NCBI GenBank assembly: GCA_027317105.1
Contig: DAHVFH010000098.1
Coordinates: 1-56,187 of the forward strand
From: Cytophagales bacterium
GTDB lineage: Bacteria > Bacteroidota > Bacteroidia > Cytophagales > Cyclobacteriaceae
DNA: 56,187 bases
Direction of reading: 5' to 3'
Made by a program: the position numbers and the translations under genes. The stretch's first letter is position 1. Each line of letters begins with the position of its first letter. Under the pieces are notes generated by a model. It did no database searches. It saw only the letters and a list, made by a program, of their open reading frames with translations, and was not told the origin of the DNA. Of this stretch, positions 16,370-24,935 are shown piece after piece.

Positions 16370-17926
16370 ATGGCCAAGCTTACGCTGGATAAATGGATTA
16401 TCATCTTCACGGTAATCTCAGCTGCGTTGTTGCAATTGATTGATACCTCCATAGTAAACGTTTCGTTGGTACAAATGATGGGAAACATGGGTGCCACCCT
16501 GGGCGACATCAGTTGGGTGGTGACCGGTTATGCGGCTTCCAACGTAGTGATGATTACGCTTTCTGGATGGTTAAGCTCTAAATTTGGAAGAAAAAATTAT
16601 TTTGCTGCATCCATTATCCTGTTCACCTTCGCCTCAATTCTATGCGGCCTTTCAGACAATGTGTGGGAGTTGGTATTCTTCCGCGTCATTCAGGGAATTG
16701 GTGGTGGTGGACTTTTATCCACCGCGCAAGCTATCCTTATCGAAACGTTTCCTCGTGAAGATATCGGGCTGGCCAACGCCATTTTTGGTGTGGGTGTGAT
16801 TATCGGCCCAACCATTGGCCCTGCGTTAGGCGGATACATTACCGACAATTATTCCTGGCCGTGGATATTTTACATCAACGTGCCCATCGGTATCCTTGCC
16901 ACCATCTGCACCATCCTGTTTATCAAAGAGCCAACCGAAAAAATGAGCACAGGAAAAATGGACTGGTGGGCGATCATTTTTTTAGCAATGGGCATTGGTG
17001 CATTGCAAGTGGTTTTGGAAAAAGGTGAACGTAAAGACTGGTTTGAGACCACTTACATTACTGTGCTCACCATTGCAGCTATTTTTGGAATGATTGCCTT
17101 TGTCTGGCGAGAGCTCGTAGTCAAGAGTCCTGTGGTGGACTTAAGCATTATGAAGTATCGCTCCTTTGCCGTTGGGTCGCTTTTCAATTTTATATTAGGA
17201 TTTGGATTGTACGCTTCCGTTTTTGTAATCCCAGTCTTTGCGCAGAACATCCTGAACTTTACGGCTACTGACACAGGTTATCTGATGATGCCGGGCAGTA
17301 TCATGACCGGCATTATGATGCCCATCGTGGCGAACATGATGAAAGTGCGGATATCACCCTATTTATTGAGTGGTGTCGGATTTCTAATTTTCTTTGGCTT
17401 TACCTTCATGCTCTCCGATCTGAATCTAAGTGTTGGCCCAGACGATTTTTTCTGGCCTTTGATTATACGAGGGATCGGGTTGGGGATGATCTTTATTCCG
17501 CTAACCACACTATCACTCGCTTCGCTTACCGGAAGAGAAATTCCACAAGGCACGGCACTGAGTAATATGATCCGCCAGATGGGCGGCTCCTTTGGCACAG
17601 CCATTATGACTACCTATATCAGCACACGCACCAAGTTTCATTTCGAAACCCTTCGTGAATATGCTTACCCAACCAACATCCTTACCCAACAGCGGCTGGA
17701 GAGTTTTAAAAATCTCTTCCTTAGTAAAGGCTACTCCCTAAATGAAGCTACCCAACAAGCTTATTATTCTTTGCAAGGTGCCATTACTAAGCAAGCCTTG
17801 ATGCTCACCTATCGGGATACGTTTCTGGTGGTAGGCATTTTCTTTTTAGTCTGCATCCCCATGCTTCTCTTATTCATCGGAAGCAAAAAATCAGATGCCA
17901 AACACATTGAAATGATCATGGAATAA
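16370..17926 (+). CDS. DHA2-family (EmrB-type) multidrug MFS pump
   Basis: A 518-residue protein with about 14 membrane segments, the size and topology of the DHA2 drug:H+ antiporter family. Visible landmarks are DTSIVNVSL in helix 1 (family motif D1-like), the loop GWLSSKFGRKNYF (motif A), RVIQGIGGGGLLS (motif B) and GVGVIIGPTIGPALGG (motif C, antiporter motif). It works with the adjacent membrane fusion protein and TolC-like gene as a tripartite efflux pump. Substrates are likely hydrophobic drugs or uncouplers, by family analogy only. Confidence 0.95.
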   Translation: MAKLTLDKWIIIFTVISAALLQLIDTSIVNVSLVQMMGNMGATLGDISWVVTGYAASNVVMITLSGWLSSKFGRKNYFAASIILFTFASILCGLSDNVWELVFFRVIQGIGGGGLLSTAQAILIETFPREDIGLANAIFGVGVIIGPTIGPALGGYITDNYSWPWIFYINVPIGILATICTILFIKEPTEKMSTGKMDWWAIIFLAMGIGALQVVLEKGERKDWFETTYITVLTIAAIFGMIAFVWRELVVKSPVVDLSIMKYRSFAVGSLFNFILGFGLYASVFVIPVFAQNILNFTATDTGYLMMPGSIMTGIMMPIVANMMKVRISPYLLSGVGFLIFFGFTFMLSDLNLSVGPDDFFWPLIIRGIGLGMIFIPLTTLSLASLTGREIPQGTALSNMIRQMGGSFGTAIMTTYISTRTKFHFETLREYAYPTNILTQQRLESFKNLFLSKGYSLNEATQQAYYSLQGAITKQALMLTYRDTFLVVGIFFLVCIPMLLLFIGSKKSDAKHIEMIME

Positions 17927-17954
17927 AAATCAATTGAAAACATTGGAACACCTT

Positions 17955-19304
17955 ATGAAAAATATATTTCTGCTTTTAGTTGCCTTCGGGTTTGGATTAT
18001 CTCCCCTTACCGCACAAAATTCGTACACGATCAAACAGTGCCTTGATTACGCGTTGCAAAATAATCTGAACATAAAAAACGCAGCGTTGGATGAACGCAT
18101 TACCGATAGCAAAACAAAAGAACAACACGCCAGGCTTCTGCCGCAAGTGGATGCCAATGTAGATTATATGCACAATTTTAATGTGCAAAAAATAATTTTG
18201 GAGAACGGAGTAATCCCAGCGTTCAGTAGCACCCGCATTCCGATTGGCGCGGTGGAGGCTTTCCAGTTACAGCTAAACAACCTTTTAACGGGGAGCTTAA
18301 CTGCCAACCAGGTAATTTTTGATAGGTCACTATTTGCCGGGTTAAGGAATGAGACCAATATGAAACTATTGTCAAATCAACGGAGTCGCTATTCGAAAAT
18401 AGAAGTCGCAGAAAAAGTAATTAAAGCCTACTACGCAGTGCTGGTGGCGCAAAAACAATACGACTTCTTAGGCAGAAATCTTTCGCGCGTAGATACCCTT
18501 TTCAAAGAAACAAAAGGACGCTTTGCCAACGGCATTACCCGCCAAATTGATCTTGACCGTATTGAAGTTCGGTTTAACAACCTCAAGGAAGAACAAGAGA
18601 AAGCCAAACAAATTGTAGCCTTAAGCTATTCAATATTGCGATTTCAGATGAACTTGCCTCTTGGCGAACCGCTGCAGCTTGCCGACACACTCAATGAAAC
18701 CACAATCATGGAACCAATCACCACACCGGAAGAATCCAGTTACAAGCAACGAATAGAATTTTCGATGCTACAGACTCAACAGCAGATAGAATTGGCCAAT
18801 AAGCAAATCATCAGAGCATCCTATTCCCCAAAACTGAATGCTTACGCCACCACCGGTTACAACCCGGCCGCCTCGCACATGGGCGATATTTTTCAAGGCT
18901 CACGGTATTTCAATTTTACTTATGTAGGTATACGGCTGAACGTGCCCATCTTTCACGGGTTCGCTAAAAGTCATCAACTTGAAACTGAATCCTTGCAGCT
19001 TCAAAAAATCGACAATTCAATTCAACAGGTTAAAAGCCAAATTAACCTGGACGTGCAGCAAGCACAAATCAATCTGGGCAACAGTCTTGAGTCTTTAAAA
19101 ACACAGAAGCGAAATTTGAAGTTGGCGGAAGAGAATGTGCACGTAATCCGTGTGGAAAATGAAAAAGGAATTGCCCGTAACATCGAGGTAACCAATGCGG
19201 AGGCCGACCTGAAAGAAGCGCAAACGAATTATTACAATACGTTGTACCAAGCCTTGCTAGCGAAAACCGATCTGGACAAAGCACAGGGCAAATTGTTGGA
19301 ATAA
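17955..19304 (+). CDS. TolC-like outer membrane efflux channel
   Basis: The start chosen is the ATG at 17955, which gives a clean signal peptide (MKNIFLLLVAFGFGLSPLTAQ); an in-frame TTG at 17934 adds only seven residues. The 449-residue product has two outer-membrane-efflux-protein repeats, each with long coiled-coil helices (about 25-230 and 235-445) rich in Gln, Leu and Asn. It is the last gene of the EmrAB-type operon, 28 bases after the pump gene, and supplies the outer-membrane exit duct. Confidence 0.95.
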   Translation: MKNIFLLLVAFGFGLSPLTAQNSYTIKQCLDYALQNNLNIKNAALDERITDSKTKEQHARLLPQVDANVDYMHNFNVQKIILENGVIPAFSSTRIPIGAVEAFQLQLNNLLTGSLTANQVIFDRSLFAGLRNETNMKLLSNQRSRYSKIEVAEKVIKAYYAVLVAQKQYDFLGRNLSRVDTLFKETKGRFANGITRQIDLDRIEVRFNNLKEEQEKAKQIVALSYSILRFQMNLPLGEPLQLADTLNETTIMEPITTPEESSYKQRIEFSMLQTQQQIELANKQIIRASYSPKLNAYATTGYNPAASHMGDIFQGSRYFNFTYVGIRLNVPIFHGFAKSHQLETESLQLQKIDNSIQQVKSQINLDVQQAQINLGNSLESLKTQKRNLKLAEENVHVIRVENEKGIARNIEVTNAEADLKEAQTNYYNTLYQALLAKTDLDKAQGKLLE

Positions 19305-19334
19305 GGTGCCCTCTTTCTCGATAAAAAAAAATAC

Positions 19335-19427
19335 ATGAGAAACAGTAAAAAATACAAGTTATCAATTGCTGCAACGATTACTATTTTTTCTTCACTGACT
19401 TGCTACACCAGTGAAACCTTTCGCTGA
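19335..19427 (+). CDS. Possible 30-residue exported or membrane peptide
   Basis: An ATG 31 bases past the tolC-like stop opens 30 codons: basic start MRNSKKYK, a hydrophobic centre (about 9-22) containing SSLTC, and a short polar tail ending in TGA. It resembles a tiny signal peptide or lipoprotein, though the lipobox is poor. No homologue is recalled. It could be a chance open frame in an AT-rich spacer. Confidence 0.25.
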   Translation: MRNSKKYKLSIAATITIFSSLTCYTSETFR

Positions 19428-19506
19428 AAAAATAGTTCTTGTCAAATGCTTCCCATTATCATAATTTAGCCAGACATAAAAGAAACCATATCTTTACTTG
19501 ATAATT

Positions 19507-20421
19507 ATGATCAACAAACAAAGCCGAAGAGAGTTTTTACAAACCACCTCGGCACTGATAACTGCAGCAATAGGCACCTCAGCATTTAGCTTGACGAAGC
19601 GCTCACCCCGGCTCTCCTTTTCCACGTTGGGCTGCCCCGATTGGACGTTCAATCAAATTGTAGATTTTGCCGCTCACCATAATTTCAATGGAATAGAAGT
19701 GCGGGGCTTGCTAAAGCAAATGGATCTTACACTTTGCCCTGAGTTTAGCGCTCAAAATATTCCATCAACGTTGAGGCGAATGGAAGATAATCACTTGCAA
19801 TTCGTTGACCTCGGCTCATCGGCCACCCTTCACTTTCGCGATTCGCCCGAACGGACAAAAAATCTAGACGAAGGAAAACGGTTTATCGACCTAGCACAAA
19901 AATTGGAATGCCCTTATGTACGAGTGTTTCCTAACCGTCTCCCAAAAGACCAGGAAAAAAAGGAGACGATGGAGCTGATTGTAAAGGGCTTGTTGAAATT
20001 AGGCGATCATGCAAAAGGAAGCAACGTGAGCGTGATCTTGGAAACCCATGGCGACCTGACGAAGGCTGACGACCTGAAACTCATTATGGAGTCTTCCTCA
20101 GGTGATCACGTGGGTTTGCTCTGGGATATCACCAACATGTGGATCGATACGAAAGAACCCGTGGCTACCGTTTATGAAAAGCTAAAGAATTATATCCGCC
20201 ATACCCATATAAAAAACGCCAAAAAAATTGACGGCAAAATTCACTATGAACTTTTAAGTGAAGGCGAAGTCCCCATCTTTGAAGCGATAGATCTGCTGGC
20301 CAACGGTGGCTACAAAGGCTATTATAGCTTCGAGTGGGAAAAACTATGGCATCCGGAGCTGCAAGCGCCTGAAATTGCTATTGCTGATTATGCAAAGGTG
20401 ATGGAAAGTCATTTTAAATAA
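19507..20421 (+). CDS. Sugar phosphate isomerase/epimerase-like TIM-barrel protein, Tat-type signal
   Basis: The start is taken at the ATG at 19507 rather than the TTG at 19498, giving 304 residues. The N-terminus SRREFLQTTSALITAA is a twin-arginine-type export signal. The body (about 35-304) is an AP-endonuclease-2/xylose-isomerase-like barrel: FNGIEVRGL, CPYVRVFPN, VILETHGDLTK, GLLWDITNMW, HTHIKNAK and YYSFEWEKLW carry the Glu, Asp and His metal ligands. Such proteins in Bacteroidota often accompany sugar oxidation genes, and the next gene is a GMC oxidoreductase. The substrate is unknown. Confidence 0.85.
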   Translation: MINKQSRREFLQTTSALITAAIGTSAFSLTKRSPRLSFSTLGCPDWTFNQIVDFAAHHNFNGIEVRGLLKQMDLTLCPEFSAQNIPSTLRRMEDNHLQFVDLGSSATLHFRDSPERTKNLDEGKRFIDLAQKLECPYVRVFPNRLPKDQEKKETMELIVKGLLKLGDHAKGSNVSVILETHGDLTKADDLKLIMESSSGDHVGLLWDITNMWIDTKEPVATVYEKLKNYIRHTHIKNAKKIDGKIHYELLSEGEVPIFEAIDLLANGGYKGYYSFEWEKLWHPELQAPEIAIADYAKVMESHFK

Positions 20422-20544
20422 TTTCTCTGTGAAACTTAGTGCCTGGGCGTCTTTGTGGCTAAATTTTAAAATTTTATCCTGTCACTAAGCGCAAATTCAT
20501 TAAGAAATACCTCGTGCGTAAAAACATCAGTTAAAAAAATTACG

Positions 20545-22245
20545 ATGAATCTCGACTCTTTGCATCTTAATACTAAAGCTAAAAAACAAAACACATACGA
20601 TGTCATTATTGTAGGCTCAGGAATAAGCGGAGGCTGGGCGGCCAAAGAACTTTGCGAGAAAGGTTTGAACGTGTTGATGCTGGAACGAGGTAGTACTGTT
20701 GAGCATCCCAATTATCCGACTTCCACCAAAGACCCGTGGGAGTTCAAATACAAATTTCATTTGACGCAGGAAGACAAAGAAAAGCATTACATACAAAGTC
20801 GTCACTGGTCGTTTCGTGAAGACAATAAACATTTCTATATTAACGATCTTGAAAATCCTTACGAAGAAGCCAAACGCTTCGACTGGATTCGCGGTGATAT
20901 TGTGGGCGGACGATCGTTGTTATGGTCGCGTGCATGTTATCGTTGGAGCGACCTCGACTTTGAAGCGAATGCCAAAGAAGGCATAGCCATCGACTGGCCG
21001 ATTCGCTACAAAGACATCGCACCCTGGTATGATTATGTAGAATCATTTATTGGTGTGAGCGGCAATCGCGATGGTGTGCCCCAGTTGCCGGATGGTGTTT
21101 TTCAACCGCCATTCGAAATGAATTGCGTGGAGAAAGTATTTAAAGAAAAAATTGAAAGCCACTACCCTGACCGCAATGTGATCATTGGCCGTACCGCCAA
21201 TCTCACACAACCTGTGAAAGGCCGCGGACAGTGCCAGGCGCGCGACCTTTGTCACCGCGGCTGTCCGTATGGTGCCTATTTCAGTACCAACGCAAGTACT
21301 TTGCCAGCTGCTTTTGCTACCAGAAAATTAACATTAAGACCCAATGCGCTGGTGAACAAGGTGATCTATGACGAACAAAAGCAGAAGGCTAAAGGTGTTG
21401 AGGTTATCGACACGGAAACCCATGAGGTAATAGAATATCATGCCCGGTTGATTTTCTTAAATGCAGCTACAGTAGCCACCGCTTCCATTTTGTTAAACTC
21501 TACTTCGTCACGGTTTCCCAACGGCTTGGGCAATGGCAGCGATCAGTTAGGCCGCAACCTGATGGACCACCACAAAGGACTTTTGGCCACGGCAAGTATC
21601 GATGGCTTTGAAGACTCCTATTATTACGGACGAAGGCCAACCAATATTTACATTCCGCGATTTAGAAATGTGAAGAAAAAAGATGCCGATTTTTTACGGG
21701 GCTATCATTTTGGTGGCAGTGCCTATCGAAGGAAAGAAATGAATAGTTCTGAACTAGGCGAAGCGCTGAAGCAGGCGGTGGCCGCACCAGGAGAATGGCA
21801 GATGAACCTCTATGCTTTTGGCGAGTGCTTGCCGTACGCGGATAATCGTGTGACTTTAAACCCTGACAAAAAAGATAAGTGGGGTCGCCCGATAATCGCA
21901 GTGAATTGCGAGTTCAAAGAAAACGAACGGATGATGAACAAAGACATCAGCAACACGGCCGCAGAACTACTCGAAGCTACCGGATTTAAAAACGTAGCGG
22001 TACACAACACCATGTCCTTTCCTGGCAATGCCAACCATGAAATGGGAACAGCACGGATGGGCAAAGACCCAAAGACTTCAGTGCTTAATAACTTCAACCA
22101 AATGCACGAAGTAAAAAATGTGTTCATCACTGATGGTTCGTGTATGACCTCCAGTGCGTGTGTCAATCCATCACTAACCTATATGGCATTGACTGCCAGA
22201 GCTTGTGATTACGCAGTGAAGGAGATGAAGGAGTTGAATATTTGA
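20545..22245 (+). CDS. GMC-family FAD-dependent oxidoreductase
   Basis: A 566-residue flavoenzyme. The N-terminal dinucleotide-binding motif is VIIVGSGISGGWAAKEL (about residues 20-36). A second GMC landmark, VGGRSLLWSRAC, follows, then a cysteine-containing insert CHRGCPYGAYF. The C-terminal catalytic domain includes NHEMGTARMG and ends with VFITDGSCMTSSACVNPSLT, the GMC C-terminal signature with the active-site His/Asn region. These enzymes oxidise alcohols or sugars such as gluconate or glucosides. There is no signal peptide. It follows the sugar isomerase-like gene and may act in the same sugar-oxidation pathway; that link is inference. Confidence 0.9.
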   Translation: MNLDSLHLNTKAKKQNTYDVIIVGSGISGGWAAKELCEKGLNVLMLERGSTVEHPNYPTSTKDPWEFKYKFHLTQEDKEKHYIQSRHWSFREDNKHFYINDLENPYEEAKRFDWIRGDIVGGRSLLWSRACYRWSDLDFEANAKEGIAIDWPIRYKDIAPWYDYVESFIGVSGNRDGVPQLPDGVFQPPFEMNCVEKVFKEKIESHYPDRNVIIGRTANLTQPVKGRGQCQARDLCHRGCPYGAYFSTNASTLPAAFATRKLTLRPNALVNKVIYDEQKQKAKGVEVIDTETHEVIEYHARLIFLNAATVATASILLNSTSSRFPNGLGNGSDQLGRNLMDHHKGLLATASIDGFEDSYYYGRRPTNIYIPRFRNVKKKDADFLRGYHFGGSAYRRKEMNSSELGEALKQAVAAPGEWQMNLYAFGECLPYADNRVTLNPDKKDKWGRPIIAVNCEFKENERMMNKDISNTAAELLEATGFKNVAVHNTMSFPGNANHEMGTARMGKDPKTSVLNNFNQMHEVKNVFITDGSCMTSSACVNPSLTYMALTARACDYAVKEMKELNI

Positions 22246-22359
22246 ATAAAATACAAACTCAAAATCATCCCAAGTCATATCATTCAAAATTTCAAAATTT
22301 AAAATTCAACATTTACACAACTTCAGTTTTGAATTTGTAATCTGGTATTTTGAAATTTC

Positions 22360-24777
22360 TCATTCGCTCCTCAGGCTGTCTACCGGGTTGCCCATCGCTG
22401 ATTTGATCGACTCAAAACTTACAGTAATCAAAGCAATGATTAACGCCACCAATCCAGCAAGCGCAAATACTGCCCAGCCGATTGAGACTTTATACGCAAA
22501 GCCCTCAAGCCATTTGGTCATGCCGTACCATGCTAAGGGAACCGCAATCACGAAAGCAATCACTATCAACTTTACAAACTCGGTAGACATCATCGCGACA
22601 ATTTGTTGAACGCTTGCACCCATGACTTTGCGGATTCCAATTTCTTTAAATCGCCTTTCTGCCATATAGGAGGAGAGACCATAGAGGCCAAGCCCACAAA
22701 TGATCATGGCAATAAATCCGAAGCTGGTGATGATTTTGGAAATCCGCTTGTCTTCATCATATTGTTTTTGAATATTTTGATCAAGGAAGGAATATTCAAA
22801 AGGAGTATCGTGAACCAACTCCTTCCACGTCTTCTCAATGGATTGTACGGTTTGGTGAAAATTTCCAGTTGAAACCGAGGCGATCATATAATCATATCGT
22901 TTGGTGCTATCGGCCATTTCAAATAAAGTTGGTCCGATTTCCGAATGAAGGGAATTTTGGTGAAAATCTTCCATCACCCCAATTACCTGGAAATTATATT
23001 TCTTCCCCTGCCAGTCAAAGTGCAAATTCTGCCCTACAATTTTTTCGGGTGTAAATCCGAGTTTTGAGGCTGACGCACGACTAAGGATCAGTTTCGATTC
23101 ACTTTCCATTTTTCGGTTATTCGTAAACGATCGACCAGCTATTAATTTCATGTTCAATAATTCGAGGTAGCCGGCATCCACTACATTGCGAAGGATGTCA
23201 ACAGCCTTATCCATATTCCCACCATCAGGGTAGAACATCATGTCGCTATAAATTGTATTCCCAGGGATATATGAGGTGCCGGACACGGCAATAATGTTGC
23301 TGTTGCCCTCCAATTCTTTTTTTAGTGCATCATATTGATTGTGCGCTTCTTCGGTGCGAAGTGGCAACACGATTTTCGAACGGGAATCAAAACCCAAATC
23401 CTTTTCCATCATAAAATCCATCTGATGTGAAATGATGAATATCCCGCACACCAGCACGATGGCAATCACAAATTGAAACACGACCAATCCCTGGCGTAGA
23501 CGTCCCGCTGAATTTCCTATATTCAACTTTCCTTTGAGTACTTGGGCGGGTTGAAATGAAGAAAGATAAAAAGCCGGATAACTTCCTGCCACTAGTCCGG
23601 TAATAACTGCGATTACCACCGTTACCAAAATAAAGAATGGAACATTTTCATTGTTAAGCAAAATATTTTTATCCGTAAGTTGGTTGAACAAGGGAAGCGC
23701 CAACTGCACAAGTATCACACCAATAAGAATGGAAAAAACTACGATGACCATCGCCTCGCCTAATATTTGCCCCATCAGCGAAGACCGAAAAGCACCCATC
23801 GTTTTGCGAATGCCAATCTCAGTGGCGCGCTTTGTGGCCTTCGCTGTTGACAAATTCATGAAGTTGATACAAGCGATAAGCAGAACGAAAGAGGCAATAG
23901 ATCCGACCACATATAAGTAGGTGATCCGTGGGCTTTGTCCCACATCCGACTTGAGGTAAATATCTTTCACAAGTTCGAGTGAAAGCGTCTTGTGAAGTCC
24001 CAATGCTTTCATGGCCTCCTCCCCATGGCGCATAAGCACTTCGTTCATTTTCTTTTCTACCATTGCCTTGTTATGACCGTGCACTAACTTTAAATAGGAG
24101 GTAACAAAATTCTGTCCGGCCCATTCTTTTTCTTTCGATACATATTCACCCCAGCCACTACTTGTCATGGAGGTAAAGAAATTTGCTTTGATATGACTGT
24201 TGAATTTTTCTCGAAACACTCCGGTGACTTTGTAATCGGTTAGTTTGCCGCCTTGACTGAGGGCAATGATTTTATCCAACGCAGGTTCACTTCCAAAAAG
24301 TTTTTGCGAAAGTCGTTCAGATATAACGATCGAATTAGCCTCCACAAGGGCTTTCTTTTTATTACCCTCTGTTAGGTCGTAGGTGAGCACGTCAAATAAG
24401 GTAGAATCGGCAAGAAAACCGTTCGATTCATAAAAGAGGTTTTCTTTATAACGAATCAGGTTTTGAGCGACCCCTGGAGGATTGAGTACCCGAACGGCCA
24501 CTTCTACCTCAGGAATCTCTTCTTTTAGCGTCATCGCAATGGGTGGCGAAACTGCGCCTTGTTTATTGGCGCCAACTTCAGTTTGAAAATTGGTTACGAT
24601 CCGGTATAGATCGTCCGCCCGATCATGATGTTTATCGTAGCTCAATTCATCTTGAAGGTAAAGCGCCAACAATAGGCAGCACCCTACCCCGAGAGCAAGA
24701 CCAAAAATATTAATGCCCGAGTAAACCCGGTTGCGCAGAAGATTGCGCAAAGCGATTTTTAAATAGTTTTTAAGCAT
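22360..24777 (-). CDS. FtsX/MacB-like ABC transporter permease, paralogue 1 of 5
   Basis: The start taken is MLKNYLKIALRNLLRN at 24777; the upstream ATG adds seven weak residues. The 805-residue protein has one N-terminal membrane segment (about 18-40), a MacB-type periplasmic domain, three FtsX membrane segments (about 280-400), a further segment near 425-445, a second periplasmic domain and three C-terminal FtsX segments (about 675-795). It ends NPVDSLRSE, a tail shared by its neighbours. This double-FtsX layout is the large Bacteroidota permease family annotated as ABC transporter permease. The function of this family is not established; lipoprotein or drug export is by analogy to LolC/MacB. 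Confidence 0.9.
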   Translation of the reverse strand: MLKNYLKIALRNLLRNRVYSGINIFGLALGVGCCLLLALYLQDELSYDKHHDRADDLYRIVTNFQTEVGANKQGAVSPPIAMTLKEEIPEVEVAVRVLNPPGVAQNLIRYKENLFYESNGFLADSTLFDVLTYDLTEGNKKKALVEANSIVISERLSQKLFGSEPALDKIIALSQGGKLTDYKVTGVFREKFNSHIKANFFTSMTSSGWGEYVSKEKEWAGQNFVTSYLKLVHGHNKAMVEKKMNEVLMRHGEEAMKALGLHKTLSLELVKDIYLKSDVGQSPRITYLYVVGSIASFVLLIACINFMNLSTAKATKRATEIGIRKTMGAFRSSLMGQILGEAMVIVVFSILIGVILVQLALPLFNQLTDKNILLNNENVPFFILVTVVIAVITGLVAGSYPAFYLSSFQPAQVLKGKLNIGNSAGRLRQGLVVFQFVIAIVLVCGIFIISHQMDFMMEKDLGFDSRSKIVLPLRTEEAHNQYDALKKELEGNSNIIAVSGTSYIPGNTIYSDMMFYPDGGNMDKAVDILRNVVDAGYLELLNMKLIAGRSFTNNRKMESESKLILSRASASKLGFTPEKIVGQNLHFDWQGKKYNFQVIGVMEDFHQNSLHSEIGPTLFEMADSTKRYDYMIASVSTGNFHQTVQSIEKTWKELVHDTPFEYSFLDQNIQKQYDEDKRISKIITSFGFIAMIICGLGLYGLSSYMAERRFKEIGIRKVMGASVQQIVAMMSTEFVKLIVIAFVIAVPLAWYGMTKWLEGFAYKVSIGWAVFALAGLVALIIALITVSFESIKSAMGNPVDSLRSE

Positions 24778-24888
24778 AATCTTTAATTCAAAATTCAAAA
24801 TTTAACATTCAATATTCCAAATCATCTCAAGTCATGTCATCCCAAATTAAAAACTCAACATTCAAAATTTTCTCTGATCGTAATTTTG

Positions 24889-24935
24889 AATTTTGAATCT
24901 GTAATTTATAATCCCTTTCACTCACTCCTCAAACT
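24889..24935. repeat. 47-bp sequence shared with 27343-27389
   Basis: This stretch and 27343-27389 match at all 47 positions. Each covers the final 18 coding bases of a permease gene plus 29 non-coding bases, ending in an identical sequence-diverged boundary. Identity across non-coding DNA between otherwise diverged paralogues points to recent copying or recombination. Confidence 0.85.
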
